Below are positions 10,926 to 22,954 of a stretch of DNA of 64,000 nt, in pieces. The notes beneath the pieces were generated by a model that had not been told where the DNA came from, made no database searches, and saw only the letters and a list, made by a program, of their open reading frames with translations. Within the stretch, counting starts at the first letter, position 1. Each line of letters begins with the position of its first letter. Position numbers and translations under genes: made by a program. Source of the DNA: Parelaphostrongylus tenuis (taxonomy: Eukaryota; Nematoda; Chromadorea; Rhabditida; Metastrongylidae); assembly GCA_019055375.1 (NCBI GenBank), contig JAHQIW010003944.1:62001-126000 (forward strand), in the 5' to 3' direction.

Positions 10926-13237
10926 CCCATGCTCAAATTAGACCACCGCCATGAACGACTGTTGCTCAACAAAGAGACTTATGGAATACGTGCTGGGGTC
11001 CGCACAACTAATAAAGACAGACAGTCCAAGTACCCACTAAGTATCCACACATTCATGCTTCAAAGATGTTTTATGGATGAGTGTTTTAGTAATGCATACT
11101 CATCAAGTTTCTCAGCAGCTTACTTCAGCAAAGTCTTTGTGCGTATTCGCCAATCACAATTCATATACTATTCACTCTGTGAAAAGTCTGCTAGCACGGT
11201 TTCTATCTGTTTACGCAATCACTAATTCATTGCATTTTCTGTGAGCGAGACTATTTAGTCTAATATTGATTATTCTAATATTAATAATATTATTTATCCC
11301 AATATCTAATATTGAGTGACAAAAAATGTCAATAATGATCGTCGTCCTCATTGCTACTTGTGTAACACATTGCATTCTCCACAGAAAGGAAAATTGCACC
11401 TAAATTTATACATTGACCGTCTATTACTAATAGGGTCGGCAATGGAGTCCTGAGCTTGTACAACAGATATGAAAGTATTGCGCAGAATAGAAACAAAACA
11501 GGAGTACAAAACAATTATGTTCCCGAGCTATCTGTGATCTAGAGTATTTTGCTGCAAGTTTATCATTGCTACCGTTATTCCTATGTCGGCTTCCACAATC
11601 GTGTTCTGATAGCCATGGTTTGAACTGAGTAGTTTCTGAGATGGGATTATTGCTTTGAAAAAGAGCTTTCTCCTTGATCTTGAAACCAGCAGTAGCTGTT
11701 TCGTGGCAAATAAAAAGATAATGGTGTGCTTCAAAGATTTCCTTTTTTTTTCTAGGGCTCAACCCACATTGGCTTTATTGGCTGTGTAAGTGGACGATTA
11801 CAATAATGTGATATTCAAGCTTATCCGTACCATGTTGGTAAGATTCACAGCATACCTTTATCTATAGCCAGGATGTTCCTACACACTCAATTTGTGCACG
11901 TTCAAGCAGCACATACTTCATGAAGTCACTCGAATCTACTTTGATGTTTGTGAACATGTGGTTTGACTCCTCAATTCAAGCTCTTTCTGAACTTTCCATG
12001 AATCAGAAGGTGACAAACAAGCGTGTCGCCGACTCCTTCAAGGCAGGATTCTCAAAAATTTCTTTGATATGTGTTGAGCAGCAATCAGAGGCTTAGTCAT
12101 GTGACTAGACACTTTTGCTCTCTCTGTGCCTCATGAAAGGCGTGTATCTCATTCGATTTATAAGTGTTTTCGCCCTCTCTTAGTTTTCTTGCTGATTATG
12201 TGTAGCGCAACTTAGAGTGTATAGCTTTTGAGATCTAAATTTTTCGTCAGTAAAGTGTTACATGATTTGATAGAGCAGGGCAACGCTTGTAATGCTGATG
12301 TCAAGCGATAGCCTGACAAAAATTTGCGTTTCTTGTGACCACCGATTCCTTCATGAGCTATCGCGATTGCATATGTTTCTGTTAACCTAAATATGTCTTA
12401 GGATCCCACTGTGACATGATCCTGTCGTAAGTGGAGAAGTTCGAATGAAAGTATACGTTTTTTTCATAGTGTTACACATAGTAAATTACTTAATTATGGC
12501 TAAAGTTTGCACATGGTCTGTGTTTAGAGCGCTGTCGATTGTATGGACGGTGTTTAGAAAAAGTGCGTTTTTTTGCAACCAAAAAAAGTAACATTGTCTT
12601 TTCTTGCCTAGTAGTCTTTGTATTATTTGTCAGAAGGATAAAGTTGCTAGGTTGGTGCAAAAGTAGTTGCGGTATCGAATTTCTTGTTTTAGAGTAATTT
12701 CAGTTTTTCGCGTAGTACCATGTCATAAAACACATTTCAACAAAGCACAAACAGTAGGTAATTAAGCACCAACCATTAGCTCGAGAGCAAGTTTCGTTCT
12801 CATTACAGCATTCTTGATAGGAACATCGCCACTAGCGAATTTGCGGCACGTCGTTAATTTTGGAGGCGCGCTACTGAGATTAAATGCAGAACGTTTGAAA
12901 TCGAGCTCAACAAGTTTGTTTCAGTCTCATATTTACGGAGCGCATCAGATTTATGAGCACAAAAACACTTTTGAAGTATATTTCTGCTGATAATAACACT
13001 TCCTTCTGATCTAAAATTTTATTCTGACATTTCACATGAAATTGTCAAATGAAACTCATCATGATTTTTCGGTAAATTCTTTGATGAAGTAATGTATATA
13101 TCACATCTTGAAAAATAAACATGGAGCAAACTACATGATTTCTTCAGAAAAATATTTTCATGCCTTGAAATATGTGAAATCAAGAGAGGATGGAATTTTC
13201 GGACACTCAACGCAATCTCAGTCACTACAATACCCTA
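10926..13237. other. Left-arm non-coding region
   Basis: Shared in inverse orientation with about 46,975-49,865. A 98-codon ORF (10,929-11,225) directly after the LINE keeps partial similarity to 49,560-49,865 (LDHRHERLL against SDHRHERLL, FSAAYF in both). It is probably LINE 3' sequence or chance. AT-rich taatatt repeats occupy 11,255-11,325. At 12,649-12,673 a word very like classical mariner terminal repeats appears (taggttggtgcaaaag). The right-arm equivalent near 47,485-47,512 is shorter there, so a small mariner-derived remnant is possible. No convincing gene. Confidence 0.45.
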
Positions 13238-13747
13238 TTAAAAAAGGTGGGAGTCCGTAATTCTGCGTCGCTCGCTTTCGTCGGTGGCTTGGATACTTTC
13301 ACGAATCTCCTTCAGAACGGTTTCGCACTCTCGTTCGAGATCTTTTTCATCGACATCAAAACTCAAACTTTTATATGAACGCTGTTTTTCGTAAATGGAA
13401 AAGGACTTCGGTGTCCTTGTTGTTACCATCACAGGTTTTTGGTGGACACATAATCGGTTTCGTTGGAATAACCACTGTTTCGGAACCGTGTATTAGCTTC
13501 AGTAGTTGATCTGTTGTCAGGTCTTCAGGAATAATCGATTTCCCTTGCACTTTGGTGCTGTCACGATGCGATTTGCTGCTCAACGAACCGATTGTTATCA
13601 TAGGCGAATAGGTCCACACAGAGAAGCTCCGTGTTTATTTGCGGTCGCTATACAGCAGACGAGGAAGAGTGGTCCACGGGAAAGCACAAAACGCTCGCCA
13701 TTTTCTGTTTTTTCATCAAAAATCTCCTTGTCGACTATGGTCACCAC
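13238..13747 (-). pseudogene. Unrecognised charged protein fragment, exon-like
   Basis: Three minus-strand open pieces lie in series. A TTTTCAG acceptor (13,748-13,754) precedes a frame starting VTIVDKEIFDEKTENGERF. A second frame (13,371-13,619) contains KSIIPEDLTTDQLLKLIHG. A third (13,238-13,432) contains SFSIYEKQRSYKSLSFDVDE followed by a highly charged helix ending ESERRRI. The third frame stays open with amino-acid-level similarity in the inverted copy at 46,778-46,970 on the plus strand (KHFSIYEKQRSYKSLSFDAG). This suggests past coding function. The pieces are out of frame with one another, so this is a decayed gene or exons whose splicing I cannot resolve. No known domain recognised. 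Confidence 0.4.
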
Positions 13748-15869
13748 CTGAAAACTCAAAGATTATGAAATACGAAGGCAAGGAACGACTTATAGTTGTT
13801 CTACCGATGAACTACTCAACTGATGTCAGCGAACAGTTGAGTGAATCTGATGTGATATTAGAAACAATTGTTGGTCAATGCTGTGGCAAAATGGCTCAAA
13901 CCAATGAAAAGTTTTTTGCTTGCCAAATGTGGAACCCTAGGAACAGTTTTGTGTTTTCAAGCTTGACAATCTATGTCTAAGCTGCACTATTCATCTTTGC
14001 TCTAGACTATACATTGCGCAAAATTTTAAAAGATAGGGAAGCGCAATGATTAGAGGTGGGGTGTGCCCTTCAAGCTCGCTCGTACTATTGCTTCATCAAG
14101 CACCCTTTCTTACGAGGCTGCTGCTTATCATCAAACTAGTCTAGGAATAAGACTTCTCTAATTCAAAAACGCCGGCAACTGACTCTGAGGTGAGAAGATC
14201 TGGTACACTTTAGCACACCTATTCTAAGCTTTCAGGAATGAGCGGCAGGTCTCCAGTTAACGACATTAATGACGAAATCGCAACCAAATATACATGAAAA
14301 CCCTAAAATACTTTGGTAGGTGGCAGATGCAAGACAACGGTCGAAATAAGAGAAGGGCTTAAGTATGTAGAGTAAAATTAAATAAACTACTACCATTTTT
14401 ACAGCTACATGTAATTTATTTAGTTTGCTATCCTTGTGTTTTATCTTTGTCTAGTCAAAGATAAAAGAATTTGAATTTTCTTCAAAAGAGCAGGCCGATT
14501 ATATTCTTGCCGCAGTTTGAAGTAGAGTATGTAGCATTGAAATGGAACTATTGATTTATACATCTTTCGTGCAAAAATTTTTTGTTGAGCGTGAGGATTC
14601 ATAGGTGAGAAAGGTCGGAAATGACACTGAGCTGGAGAAGACCAATGGGTGATGCTTGCCAAAGTAACTTATAGAACAATACTTCCATGCCTGTGCAGAG
14701 AAAAGACGTAATCAGCCAATAGTTTCGGAACACCTTCAACGAGTTGACAATTCAGAACTCAACAAATGGCGAAGCAAACTTCCTTCTGTTAATGAAACAA
14801 GAACAATTCACTCAATCATTGATTTCTTATGCACAGCGACAAATGGGTTGTGCGCTACCGGATATCTTATTCTTGAGTTTTGACAATGGACTATAGAAAG
14901 AGAAGACCTCTCAGCGTTATCACCTTTAGAGTATGAGGATTGTATATGACATCATAGTCATAATTAGAGATGAATGAATGCATATCTAAGCACACATTGC
15001 CTGAAGGTTTCTCCTACCTATGCATCTAATCAGCTTTTTTATTCTCCCAAAAAATCTAATATAGAACCCAGAGGATGGAAACCAATTGAGCTTGAATGAG
15101 TAATCAAAGCAAAAGCATTGTGTGTGTTGCAGCACCTATAACCACTGCGCTAGACAGGTGATCATGAGAAAGAGAAAAATTTCTTGAAATGAAATTCGCA
15201 TAAATACATAGTATTACGTTATCTCTAGGTGAACTGCACATAATGTTTTCTACTTCAAGCTTTTAGACTCTAACAACGTCGTCATAGCTGAAAAAAGTGC
15301 AACTAGGAGTATAACGCCTTCCATCTGCGGTAACTATGCCGTACGAAATGGCTCGACTACATCAACAATTTATTGAGTCATCGAAAATTAAAAGAACGGG
15401 TGTTCAAGAAATCCACTAATTCATAGCATTCAATACAACTCTGCTCAGCTTGCTAATTTTGTTTTAAACAGCAAAAAAAAAAACCCCACAGAGATTTTCA
15501 AACATGGAACTGAAATCAGAATATATTTTTAGTACAAATCAATGTTTCATTTTTTGTCAAATTTTTACCATAAAAATATACTCACCTCATAAGTGCTCTT
15601 CGCTTCAAAGTGTACACAATATGCAAAAGCATTCTGTGCTGGCGTTTACCTAAGTCGAATGGCATGAACAGGATGAGTGGCACATTCTTTTCTGAAATTT
15701 ATTGAGTCTCTCTTTCCATTTACTTCTATTTTACACTGTAATTTCTTGTTTTTAGCACTATAAATGTGTCTTTCTTCTAAACAATAGCTGTGTTTGTAGA
15801 AATATATCGCATCTTATAATGAATAGTTAGGACTTCGCCCGAAAATTCAATACAATGTGATGGAATGTT
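13748..15869. other. No gene identified
   Basis: AT-rich sequence. The 113-codon plus-strand ORF (13,639-13,980) overlaps the exon-like minus-strand frames and shows no family features. I see nothing else to support between 14,000 and 15,870. Confidence 0.4.
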
Positions 15870-16131
15870 TTAAGCCTTGCAAAGGTCTGGTAAAGGTATG
15901 TGAGGAAGCGTAAGGAACATCATGCACTGAAGCCGCTGCCATGCGATACTGTGCATGGAGCTATTGACTTTTGCAATTTTTGTAAATTCCCTAAGTGATT
16001 CTACCAGCTCTACCGATGACGGACGTCTTAAGCGTTTTTCTTGCGTTGTTTATGGCGTTACATTGCTGAATATCATGAGCAAGTCGTCGCACAGTACGTA
16101 ATCCCTTCACGGCTTGCTTTATTAGACAACC
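15870..16131 (-). pseudogene. Unrecognised coding remnant with one frameshift
   Basis: On the minus strand a frame opens with CLIKQAVKGLRTVRRLAHDI and runs through NNARKTLKTSVIGRAG before a stop. An overlapping second frame takes over with ESLREFTKIAKVNSSMHSIA and ends MMFLTLPHIPLPDLCKA at a stop (15,870-15,872). A single indel near 15,990-16,030 would link the two, giving about 85 residues of amphipathic, helix-like sequence. Composition and codon use look like protein, unlike the AT-rich flanks. No family recognised. It could be a decayed host gene or a transposon fragment. No ATG or clear acceptor is visible at the start. Confidence 0.3.
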
Positions 16132-17905
16132 GCAAAACTAGTGTTTATCTCAAAGCTTTAGTTTTGAATTAAATCATACCAGGGTGTGCCATGTTTTGAT
16201 GTTCAAAACATGGACTATAGACAAATTCCGCCAAACCGATGCATGTTAATCTATTTTGAAGTCGTGTATCGCTTGTGGATTTCGTCAACCAGTAGTCCCT
16301 GCATCCAAATAGACAATACGTACATTTGTAAGTTTTTTACGAACACGAACACATGAAAGGCTTCTTCGCAACCTCTTTGACATTGCTTACTATTCTTCTA
16401 CGGCATCAAAGATTCGAAACGGTATACTCCATTCAGTGGTGAGAAGTCCATTGTGTAGGAAGTAGTGGAGAGATCAGTATGATAGTCATTTCCATTTCTT
16501 CAGTTATGCTTGTGCGATGGTTTGATTGATAGTGCTCAATGTTGCTCAGCAGGATTTATGGTTTTTACCATTTAGTGCAGACGCAAACTTTGTTCTACTT
16601 AGCCAAATTTTTCACATGAGTGTAATGTTTTTTTACACAACTGAGGAAGCCACGATGAATAATTTCGTCGGCAATTCACAATTAATTTGAATTCAAACTC
16701 TTGGAAGATGTTTCATGTGTGTCCAATTCTTCGTAATATACTTCTCGCTGAAGACACATTGTATTGAGTAAATAGATCATTTACAAATGCAGAAGAATAA
16801 TAGCATCGTCATTACGTCACTAAAAATCTGAGAAACACCAAGGTTCTAGTTTTCCGTGCTTTTTGTTGGATACAGTCGAATATGAAAATTTTTGCTTCCT
16901 GCGCTCTTGAATGAAGAGCAAGACGTAGCTTGAATAATCGTGACTGACACATGTGGCCACAATTTGTATGTCGACACTGTCGATGTCTTCTGGTGATAAA
17001 TCGGTACCGTTGTACAGATTCAGTCTCCCATCGTCAAACTAAAATGCTTTGAATTTAGGTAAGCACGATTGAAATAAGAAATTGTAAGCCTATCACTGTA
17101 TGGTTGGAACAACATAGTTACCAGATCAAACGAACATGCGCATACACATTTTCTTGACATTTTTGAGCTGTTCATGCGAACACTACTTGCTAATTCATTG
17201 AAAATCATATGGGCACTAGAGAGTTCAGTGCACGTTTTGTTACATGAGCCAACTTATTCATGTGAAATTTGGCACCTTCGAAATTTGCATTTTTCCGATC
17301 TGAAATTTTGCGGCCATATTTTTCCCATCTTTCTGAGAAACAAACAATGAAACTTCAAGCTCAAGAAGTAAGTTCGCCTTGCCTTTTACCCCACGGAAAA
17401 TTTATGCCAAGTTTATTCACATTGAAATCGTGGTACAAAGAATTACTCCAAATATGAGCCAGCTTGCTATAACGTCAACAGTCGTTATTGGGTCAAAAAC
17501 CGCCTTAGTATCAAAAAAAAAGGGAAAAGAAGCATCTGCTGGCACTTCCTGCTTTCGCAAGGAAAGTACAAGGAAAAATGAGAATTTATATAATTTAGAA
17601 GCACGTAGCAGATGCGCAGTGGCTGAGTCTCAAAAAAGAAAGAATGCGGAGAACAAGTCTTTCTTTGCTTGCAGGACTTCCTTATTTTGTTACAGCTCAG
17701 CTTCACAAATATTGTTGAAGAGCTAAATACAAAATGCTCCTACTGGGTGAGCCCTACTTATAAACCGAGAAAAAAGCTAAGAAGCCCTTTTTTATCTTGT
17801 AATTTAATCTTACTTAATTACTTATACACTTAGATGGTCCGTCTTCATTAGTTGTGTGAACCGCAACACATATTTCAAATGAAATATTGCTGGTAGTGCA
17901 TATCA
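16132..17905. other. No gene identified
   Basis: AT-rich intergenic sequence. The 115-codon ORF at 17,379-17,726 is lysine- and serine-rich, has overlapping ORFs in other frames and no recognisable motif, so it is not called. Confidence 0.4.
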
Positions 17906-17907
17906 TA

Positions 17908-19077
17908 ATAGGTTGAGAAGAAAGTTTCCGAGATTTGCTTATGAAAACTTTATTTATGCATCAATTATCCGAAAAAAGACAATGTAATAGTCAAAGTAGT
18001 CTCCTTCTGAGTCGATAACGTTCAGCCACAGATCTGGCAACACGAAGATCCCGCGACGGTAGACCGGAAGAGGTGGTAATCACTCGGTGCCAGGTCTGGC
18101 GATATGGTGGATGAGGCAGGACCTCCCATCCAAAGTTCTAGAGTTGCTTCTTCGTGACCTTTGCTGTATGGACTTTTGCGTTATCGTGAAGAAGAATGAC
18201 CGGCATCTGACTGTTACGCAAATAAATTTGATACTTCCAAGTAAATTTGAAAACTTTATGACTTCTGATTGACTCGGTCGAGGATCTGGCAGAAGAGGTT
18301 GGCTGTCATCTTCTGTCCCTTGCCAAGAAGCTCCCAGTGGATGACGCCAGCAAAGCACCAAAAGACAATCAGCATGCGCTTCTCCTTTCGAAAATCCTTG
18401 ACTGGAGTGGAAGATGGTGTTTGACCAGGCAGACGCCATTCGTTGTGTCGATGCGGATTCTCGACTGACACCCATTTCTCGTCGCAAGTCACAATGTGCT
18501 GCAGATCCAAGTTGCCTCGACGGTAGCGCTCAGACAGTTCAACACAGATCTCAAACCGGGTCGTTTGCTGCTCCATAGTCAAATCATGTGGGACCCATTT
18601 TGATTTCAGCGATCGAAGTCCTGCTTCGTGGAGAATCGTCAAAATTGTCTTCTGATCACAATCAAACTCATCGCCCAACATTCGTGAACTCAGCGATGGG
18701 CACTCTTCGATTCGGTCAAGAACTGCTTGGCGGTCGACTTCTCGTGAACGTCGCGATCGTGGCTTGTCAGACAGACCCTCATTTCCATCCTTGACACCCT
18801 GAAGCGATCGTAGACAGCTGTCTTTCCAACAGTTCCTTCGCCCCATGCCTCATTGATTCGACGAACAGTGTCAGCGGCATTTGTGCCCACTTTGTACTCG
18901 TGAAGCATCAACAGTCGTTTCTGTTCGCGGTTCAGTTCCATCTTGCGGCAGTATAGAAGAGTTATTTATCAATCGATGTGCAAGAAACGAGCTTTCAAAC
19001 CATGTGAAAATCGCATATAAAACATGCGAACATGTTAAAGTTATGGGCAAGCTCCGGGAACTTTCTCCTCAACCTAT
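17908..19077 (-). mobile_element. Complete mariner element, inactive
   Basis: About 1.17 kb bounded by inverted terminal repeats. The left end reads ataggttgagaagaaagt from 17,908. The right end, reverse complemented from 19,077, reads ataggttgaggagaaagt. TA dinucleotides flank both sides (17,906-17,907 and 19,078-19,079), as expected for the TA target duplication of the Tc1/mariner superfamily. The single gene inside is on the minus strand. The size is close to that of autonomous mariners, so no large internal deletion is present. It is the only full-length DNA transposon in the window. A different, shorter mariner subfamily occurs in the palindrome arms. Confidence 0.9.
18060..18941 (-). 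pseudogene. Mariner transposase, frameshifted
   Basis: A cut-and-paste DDD transposase. The start ATG at 18,941 opens MELNREQKRLLMLHEYKVG, the N-terminal helix-turn-helix region. A frameshift near 18,780-18,790 moves to the frame with LSDKPRSRRSREVD and the mariner signature WVPHDL. The first catalytic aspartate is in VTCDEKWV (GAC at 18,481-18,483). GVIHWELL follows. The second is in ILLHDNAKVHTAK (GAT at 18,183-18,185), with an in-frame TAG shortly after. The third is in SPDLAPSD near 18,082-18,100, reached after another small deletion. Spacing fits the mariner DD34D pattern. With at least two frameshifts and a stop the gene cannot make a full transposase, though all three catalytic aspartates survive. 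Confidence 0.9.
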
Positions 19078-19079
19078 TA

Positions 19080-20554
19080 TTTCTTGATTTCCTTACTCAA
19101 TATTGCAAGGGCTTTTTCAGGTGTTCATGATGTCGTTTCCAACGAATGGTTTTCGGAGACGGATCCTCGGCCAGGCTTCCTAGGAGTTGTTTCGGAGATG
19201 GTGTTAGGCGGAAGTCAAAAAGAGAGGTAGGAAAGAAATCAACCGACCGCCCACGAATGATGCACAGGCCGAAACTCCATAATTTAATCAATAACATCCA
19301 AGTAATCACATAGTCCAGTGACAGTCCTATCTGCTCTTGATATGCTATTGTACACTTCCGGATATCCTACTAACACTGCAGTCCTGTTAGGAATTACCAT
19401 AGCCTCAAAAAAAAGCCACATCGCAGGGCTTTAAACTATCCGTTCATCCATCTGTAAGGCTAAGCATCTGCATGTGGTAACGACTTGAGAATTCCGTGCC
19501 ACAAGTTTCTCGGGTCTTTGTGGACGTTAGTTATCATTTAGCCAAAAAAAGATTTAGTAAAGACTGTGTTGCTTAACTGTTGCAATCCTACCATTGATGA
19601 ACAACGTAAGTATCTAACTAAGAAATTTGATTATTCAATTTGGATTCCACTAGTCAAAGATGTCCTTCTGCTTTATAGAAACTACTCATAAGATAACAAA
19701 TGGAAGAATGCACCCGCAGTATGCTGCTCTTTGCACTTTCCTTCATGTCCAGATTCTTCAGAACTCGTCGCTACTTATCGTAAGTAGCAATCACAACAAG
19801 GATCTCAAATCGCACGACAGGACCTTTGAATTTATTATGCCATAGTAAAATTATGGCCGAACTGTTAGAAAACATATTGTTTACTCGAAAATTCTAGCTC
19901 TGATCATGTCATAGTCATTGCTGTAAATTGCGAGTAGTACATAGGAGTAGCATGTCCATCTTTACCATAGGACAGAATTGATTAATGACAATCAATAAAT
20001 CATTAATTGCGACTGCGCACTTATTTGCAAATATCAATCCTACGTAAACGAAATAAATAAGTATTTATCTAGAATGGATCTTATTCCTCCCAAACTGTAC
20101 TTACGTCAAGACGAACGTTTTTGTGTCTACCTGTAATAGTCGCATTATCAGTTTGCGCTGACAGCATTTTGAAGAGAAGGTTTGGTGGAAGCTGGTAGAG
20201 TTTGTGTCTGCGTTTAACTGCTTCTATCGTATATTTCGTTGCTGTGGAGTATCAATCTCTAGAGCAAGGAAGTTCTTAATTGGCAAGGTGTCACTGAATA
20301 GGCCCGTGTTGGTCACGATCAAGTTCGCGGACAGCATTGTTGCTATGGAATGAGCGAGACTAATGAATCAAGTGAGCAAATAATATAATGATTATCAAAA
20401 ACTCCTTGATCATATAAGTAAGAAATCCAACCTGAAGACGTTTTCACAGCAAAAAGTTCTATTTTAACGTTTACTGGCAAGAATGACAAAACAAAGGCGA
20501 GATGAACCTTTGACTTAAAAGCGAAATACGAACTGTTACAATTGGTCTAGTATG
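19080..20554. other. No gene identified
   Basis: AT-rich intergenic sequence between the mariner and the first foldback element. Short ORFs (for example 19,097-19,309 and 19,660-19,845) show no motifs. Confidence 0.4.
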
Positions 20555-20965
20555 GCACTTCAAGTGCTGCACGTACGTATCGGCTTTCATGTCAAGCCTC
20601 ATCAGTAGCATATGCCTTCCGGTTCAATCGAGCCTCTGCATTCAAGGAAATTGGTTCCTAGCATGTTGCACCGCACGTCAGATCAAAAGGTCACCTGAAA
20701 TGCAGTGAAAGCCGATTGCTCAATGTCAGGTCAATCATGTATAGCAATACCTTTCTATTCGGCTGTTTTTCGAGACCTCGATTAAGACCTTAGCCATGTA
20801 TGCAGTAAAAGATGTTTGGCGCCGATTCCCTTATATGTAGGGACTCGAACCGAAGGGCATATGTTACTGATGAGGCTTGACATGAATTCTAAACGTATGC
20901 CAAGCACTCGAAGAAACATGTCAGACTTCATAAGAGGCTTAAAAAACATGTTATCAGATTACAAG
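20555..20965. repeat. Foldback element with hammerhead-like arms (copy G)
   Basis: Inverted arms at about 20,590-20,625 and 20,845-20,882 share the words gtcaagcctcatcagtagca and ggcatatgttactgatgagg in opposite orientation. The right end carries aacatgttatcagatt, a terminal word shared with the elements near 24,495-25,143 and 58,424-58,500. The arms contain the hammerhead core CTGATGA in diverging orientations. It looks like a short non-autonomous element. No coding capacity is seen. Exact ends are uncertain. Confidence 0.55.
20856..20901 (+). ncRNA. Degenerate hammerhead-like motif
   Basis: Stem I strands GGCATATGTT and AACGTATGCC pair over ten positions, one of them a G-T pair. The core CTGATGA is at 20,867-20,873. 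The expected GAAA is changed to GAAT, and the cleavage position reads TTC before TAAACG. The mirror-image copy on the minus strand (about 20,575-20,616) keeps GAAA but has a poorer stem I. Probably a decayed copy of the motif seen at 58,424. Confidence 0.4.
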
Positions 20966-22954
20966 TCAGTGCTAAGCAATATATGTATCTCAGTGAAACC
21001 TTTTTCTAGATATTTATGGAAAGATGCGCCAAAATTCACACGCGACTCGAGAAGTCAAATTGATCAATAACAATGCCGGGGCAGTTTTGTTATACACAGC
21101 ATTTGCTCTTCAACCTTTTCTCCACTCTTTAATCTTAAGCACTCTATTAACTAACGAAGCGATGTACTCAATGAAAGTAAGCGAAAGGAGCTGTTGGCTG
21201 AGGTAGTGTAGAATTTTCTCGAGGACATTTCTATCTAAATAGAGTAAAATTATACGTAGAAACTCTTGCAATTCTCATTAGCAAGGAAACCTGTGAAACA
21301 TGATTTTTTTTCAATACTGTTCTAAAATATAAAGTTTTTTTTCTGCAGTGGTTTCATGATTGCGGTAGTTATAATGAAAACAGAAACTTTACACTTAATA
21401 TTTAATAAATGGAACACAACCAATCAGGAAGAAGTCATTATCATCGGTATTCACAGCGCATAAATAAGTAACAATTTTTTGTTTAGAAAAAAAGAGCTCA
21501 AAATGAGTTGATCTAAAAGAGCTGAATTTGATTACGGATAACAGACGTATACTTGAAAGTTTTGACTGAGACAGACAAGACGGGTGACGTGCATGAGTGT
21601 TGCTAGAGGCTAACCGACACTTGCTCTAAGGAGGGAGTGCTCATACGAACCATGCTGGAAGCTGAAATACAAAGCTTTCAGAAAAAAGGTATGAAAAAAC
21701 ACTAGCAATGTGTACACTTGTACCTTTTGATGTACTCAGAAAGTGAAACGCTTGTGGCGTTTGTACAGTTGTCATGTTGTTGACTAGGATGGCTTTATGA
21801 AGTGCTTCATAAATCAGATTTATGTCCTGTGCTCATCTTAGCGATATATTTTGAATAAAGTCCAAGCTAAGATTGTTGATATTATCATGACAACGCTGGA
21901 AAGACTCAAAAGCGCCATTGACTATTAATTTTCACACTCCGTTCGCATATTGTCTCACTTGTTTTATATTGATATATGGTATTACATTTGGTTTAGTCTA
22001 AAGCCTGAAGAATGAACAATAAAGCTTGCAACAGGTATGCGGAAATCTACAAAATCTGCTATTCTTTTCAAATGGCTTACATATTTAGAACTGGCACTAC
22101 AGAGCCGCGTAATTCTTCAAAAAACTTGGCGGATATCCGTTGATATGAGCTATTAGAAAGTACATTAAGACAGGCTCCGCGATCGCTTATCTACCTAATC
22201 TTCTATAGAATACCTATAAGAATGCTTGTAACACGGCTGGTAACAATTCTGGTAAACTACGCTTGTTTTCAAGACAAGTGTCAGGTGGCAAATATGTTAT
22301 TTTCACTTCTTCTCTCATCTGCCGTCAACTATCACAGGCTATTTAGATGACTGGATGTATCATCTTGACTAGTTGAACGTTTCCAATTGCTTCGTTGAAA
22401 AAAAAAGTGCTCACGTACGACCGACAGAGCGCATATGGATTGCGGCTTACATAATGATTTCGTTAAAAAACATTTGTGTCCTGATGATTGACGAGTTTCA
22501 TTGTCGGACTTCCATTTACGTTGTCGAACTTCTATTAACATCAGGTCGTCGTGAAGTAGGGTTTTCCATCCTAATAAGAAGATCAACGTTTCAGATTGAG
22601 AGGCTATCCTTGAGCAAACTAATGGCAAGACTTGCCGCAACTATGCGGGGCTGTAAAATCTCATGTTGTTTTCCTACCGTGATTGTCAATTGTGTATTAG
22701 GTGACGACTTCAGAAAACTTTAGCACGGTCATCTCACGGCTTCTCAGAAAAGATAATTGCGCTAGATTACTAAATTTAGTCAGCCTTTTGCTTCGCCAAG
22801 ACCGAAAATTGAATGTATCCGTGATCAATCTATTCGTTGTAAATCCAAATCGATATTGAGGCTGAATGATTGGGTTTTATGACTATCATTTATAACTTCT
22901 AATGCTTTTACTGAATTCTCGCAGTGGTACAATGTTTCCAATACACATAAGAGA
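20966..22954. other. No gene identified
   Basis: Non-coding AT-rich sequence. The ORF pair 22,332-22,640 (minus) and 22,373-22,723 (plus) overlap each other, have no recognisable motif and no duplicated homologue in the window, so neither is called. Confidence 0.4.

Larger units (their letters stand above)
715..13422 (+). repeat. Left arm of large diverged inverted duplication
   Basis: Read 5' to 3', this segment matches the reverse complement of 46,771-55,190. Anchors were checked along it: a tRNA-like hairpin (about 1.0 kb against 54.8 kb), the ORF at 1,909 against that at 53,998 (both contain the motif ERNGGS), a block near 2,790-2,870 against 53,030-53,090, an RTE LINE (8-10.9 kb against 49.9-52.6 kb), the AT-rich region at 11.3 kb against 48.9 kb, and an exon-like frame at 13.24-13.43 kb against 46.78-46.97 kb. 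The arms differ by many substitutions and indels, so the duplication is old. Bases 2,870-7,720 occur only in this arm. Boundaries are good to tens of bases. Confidence 0.85.

Noticed and set aside
13639..13980. 113-codon plus-strand ORF
   Set aside because: Antiparallel to minus-strand frames that have a splice acceptor and a conserved copy; no motif of its own.
17379..17726. 115-codon Lys/Ser-rich ORF
   Set aside because: Overlapped by other ORFs on both strands, no recognisable domain, no duplicated homologue.
22332..22723. Overlapping 102- and 116-codon ORFs
   Set aside because: Complementary strands of the same stretch; no family features or splice sites that favour either.
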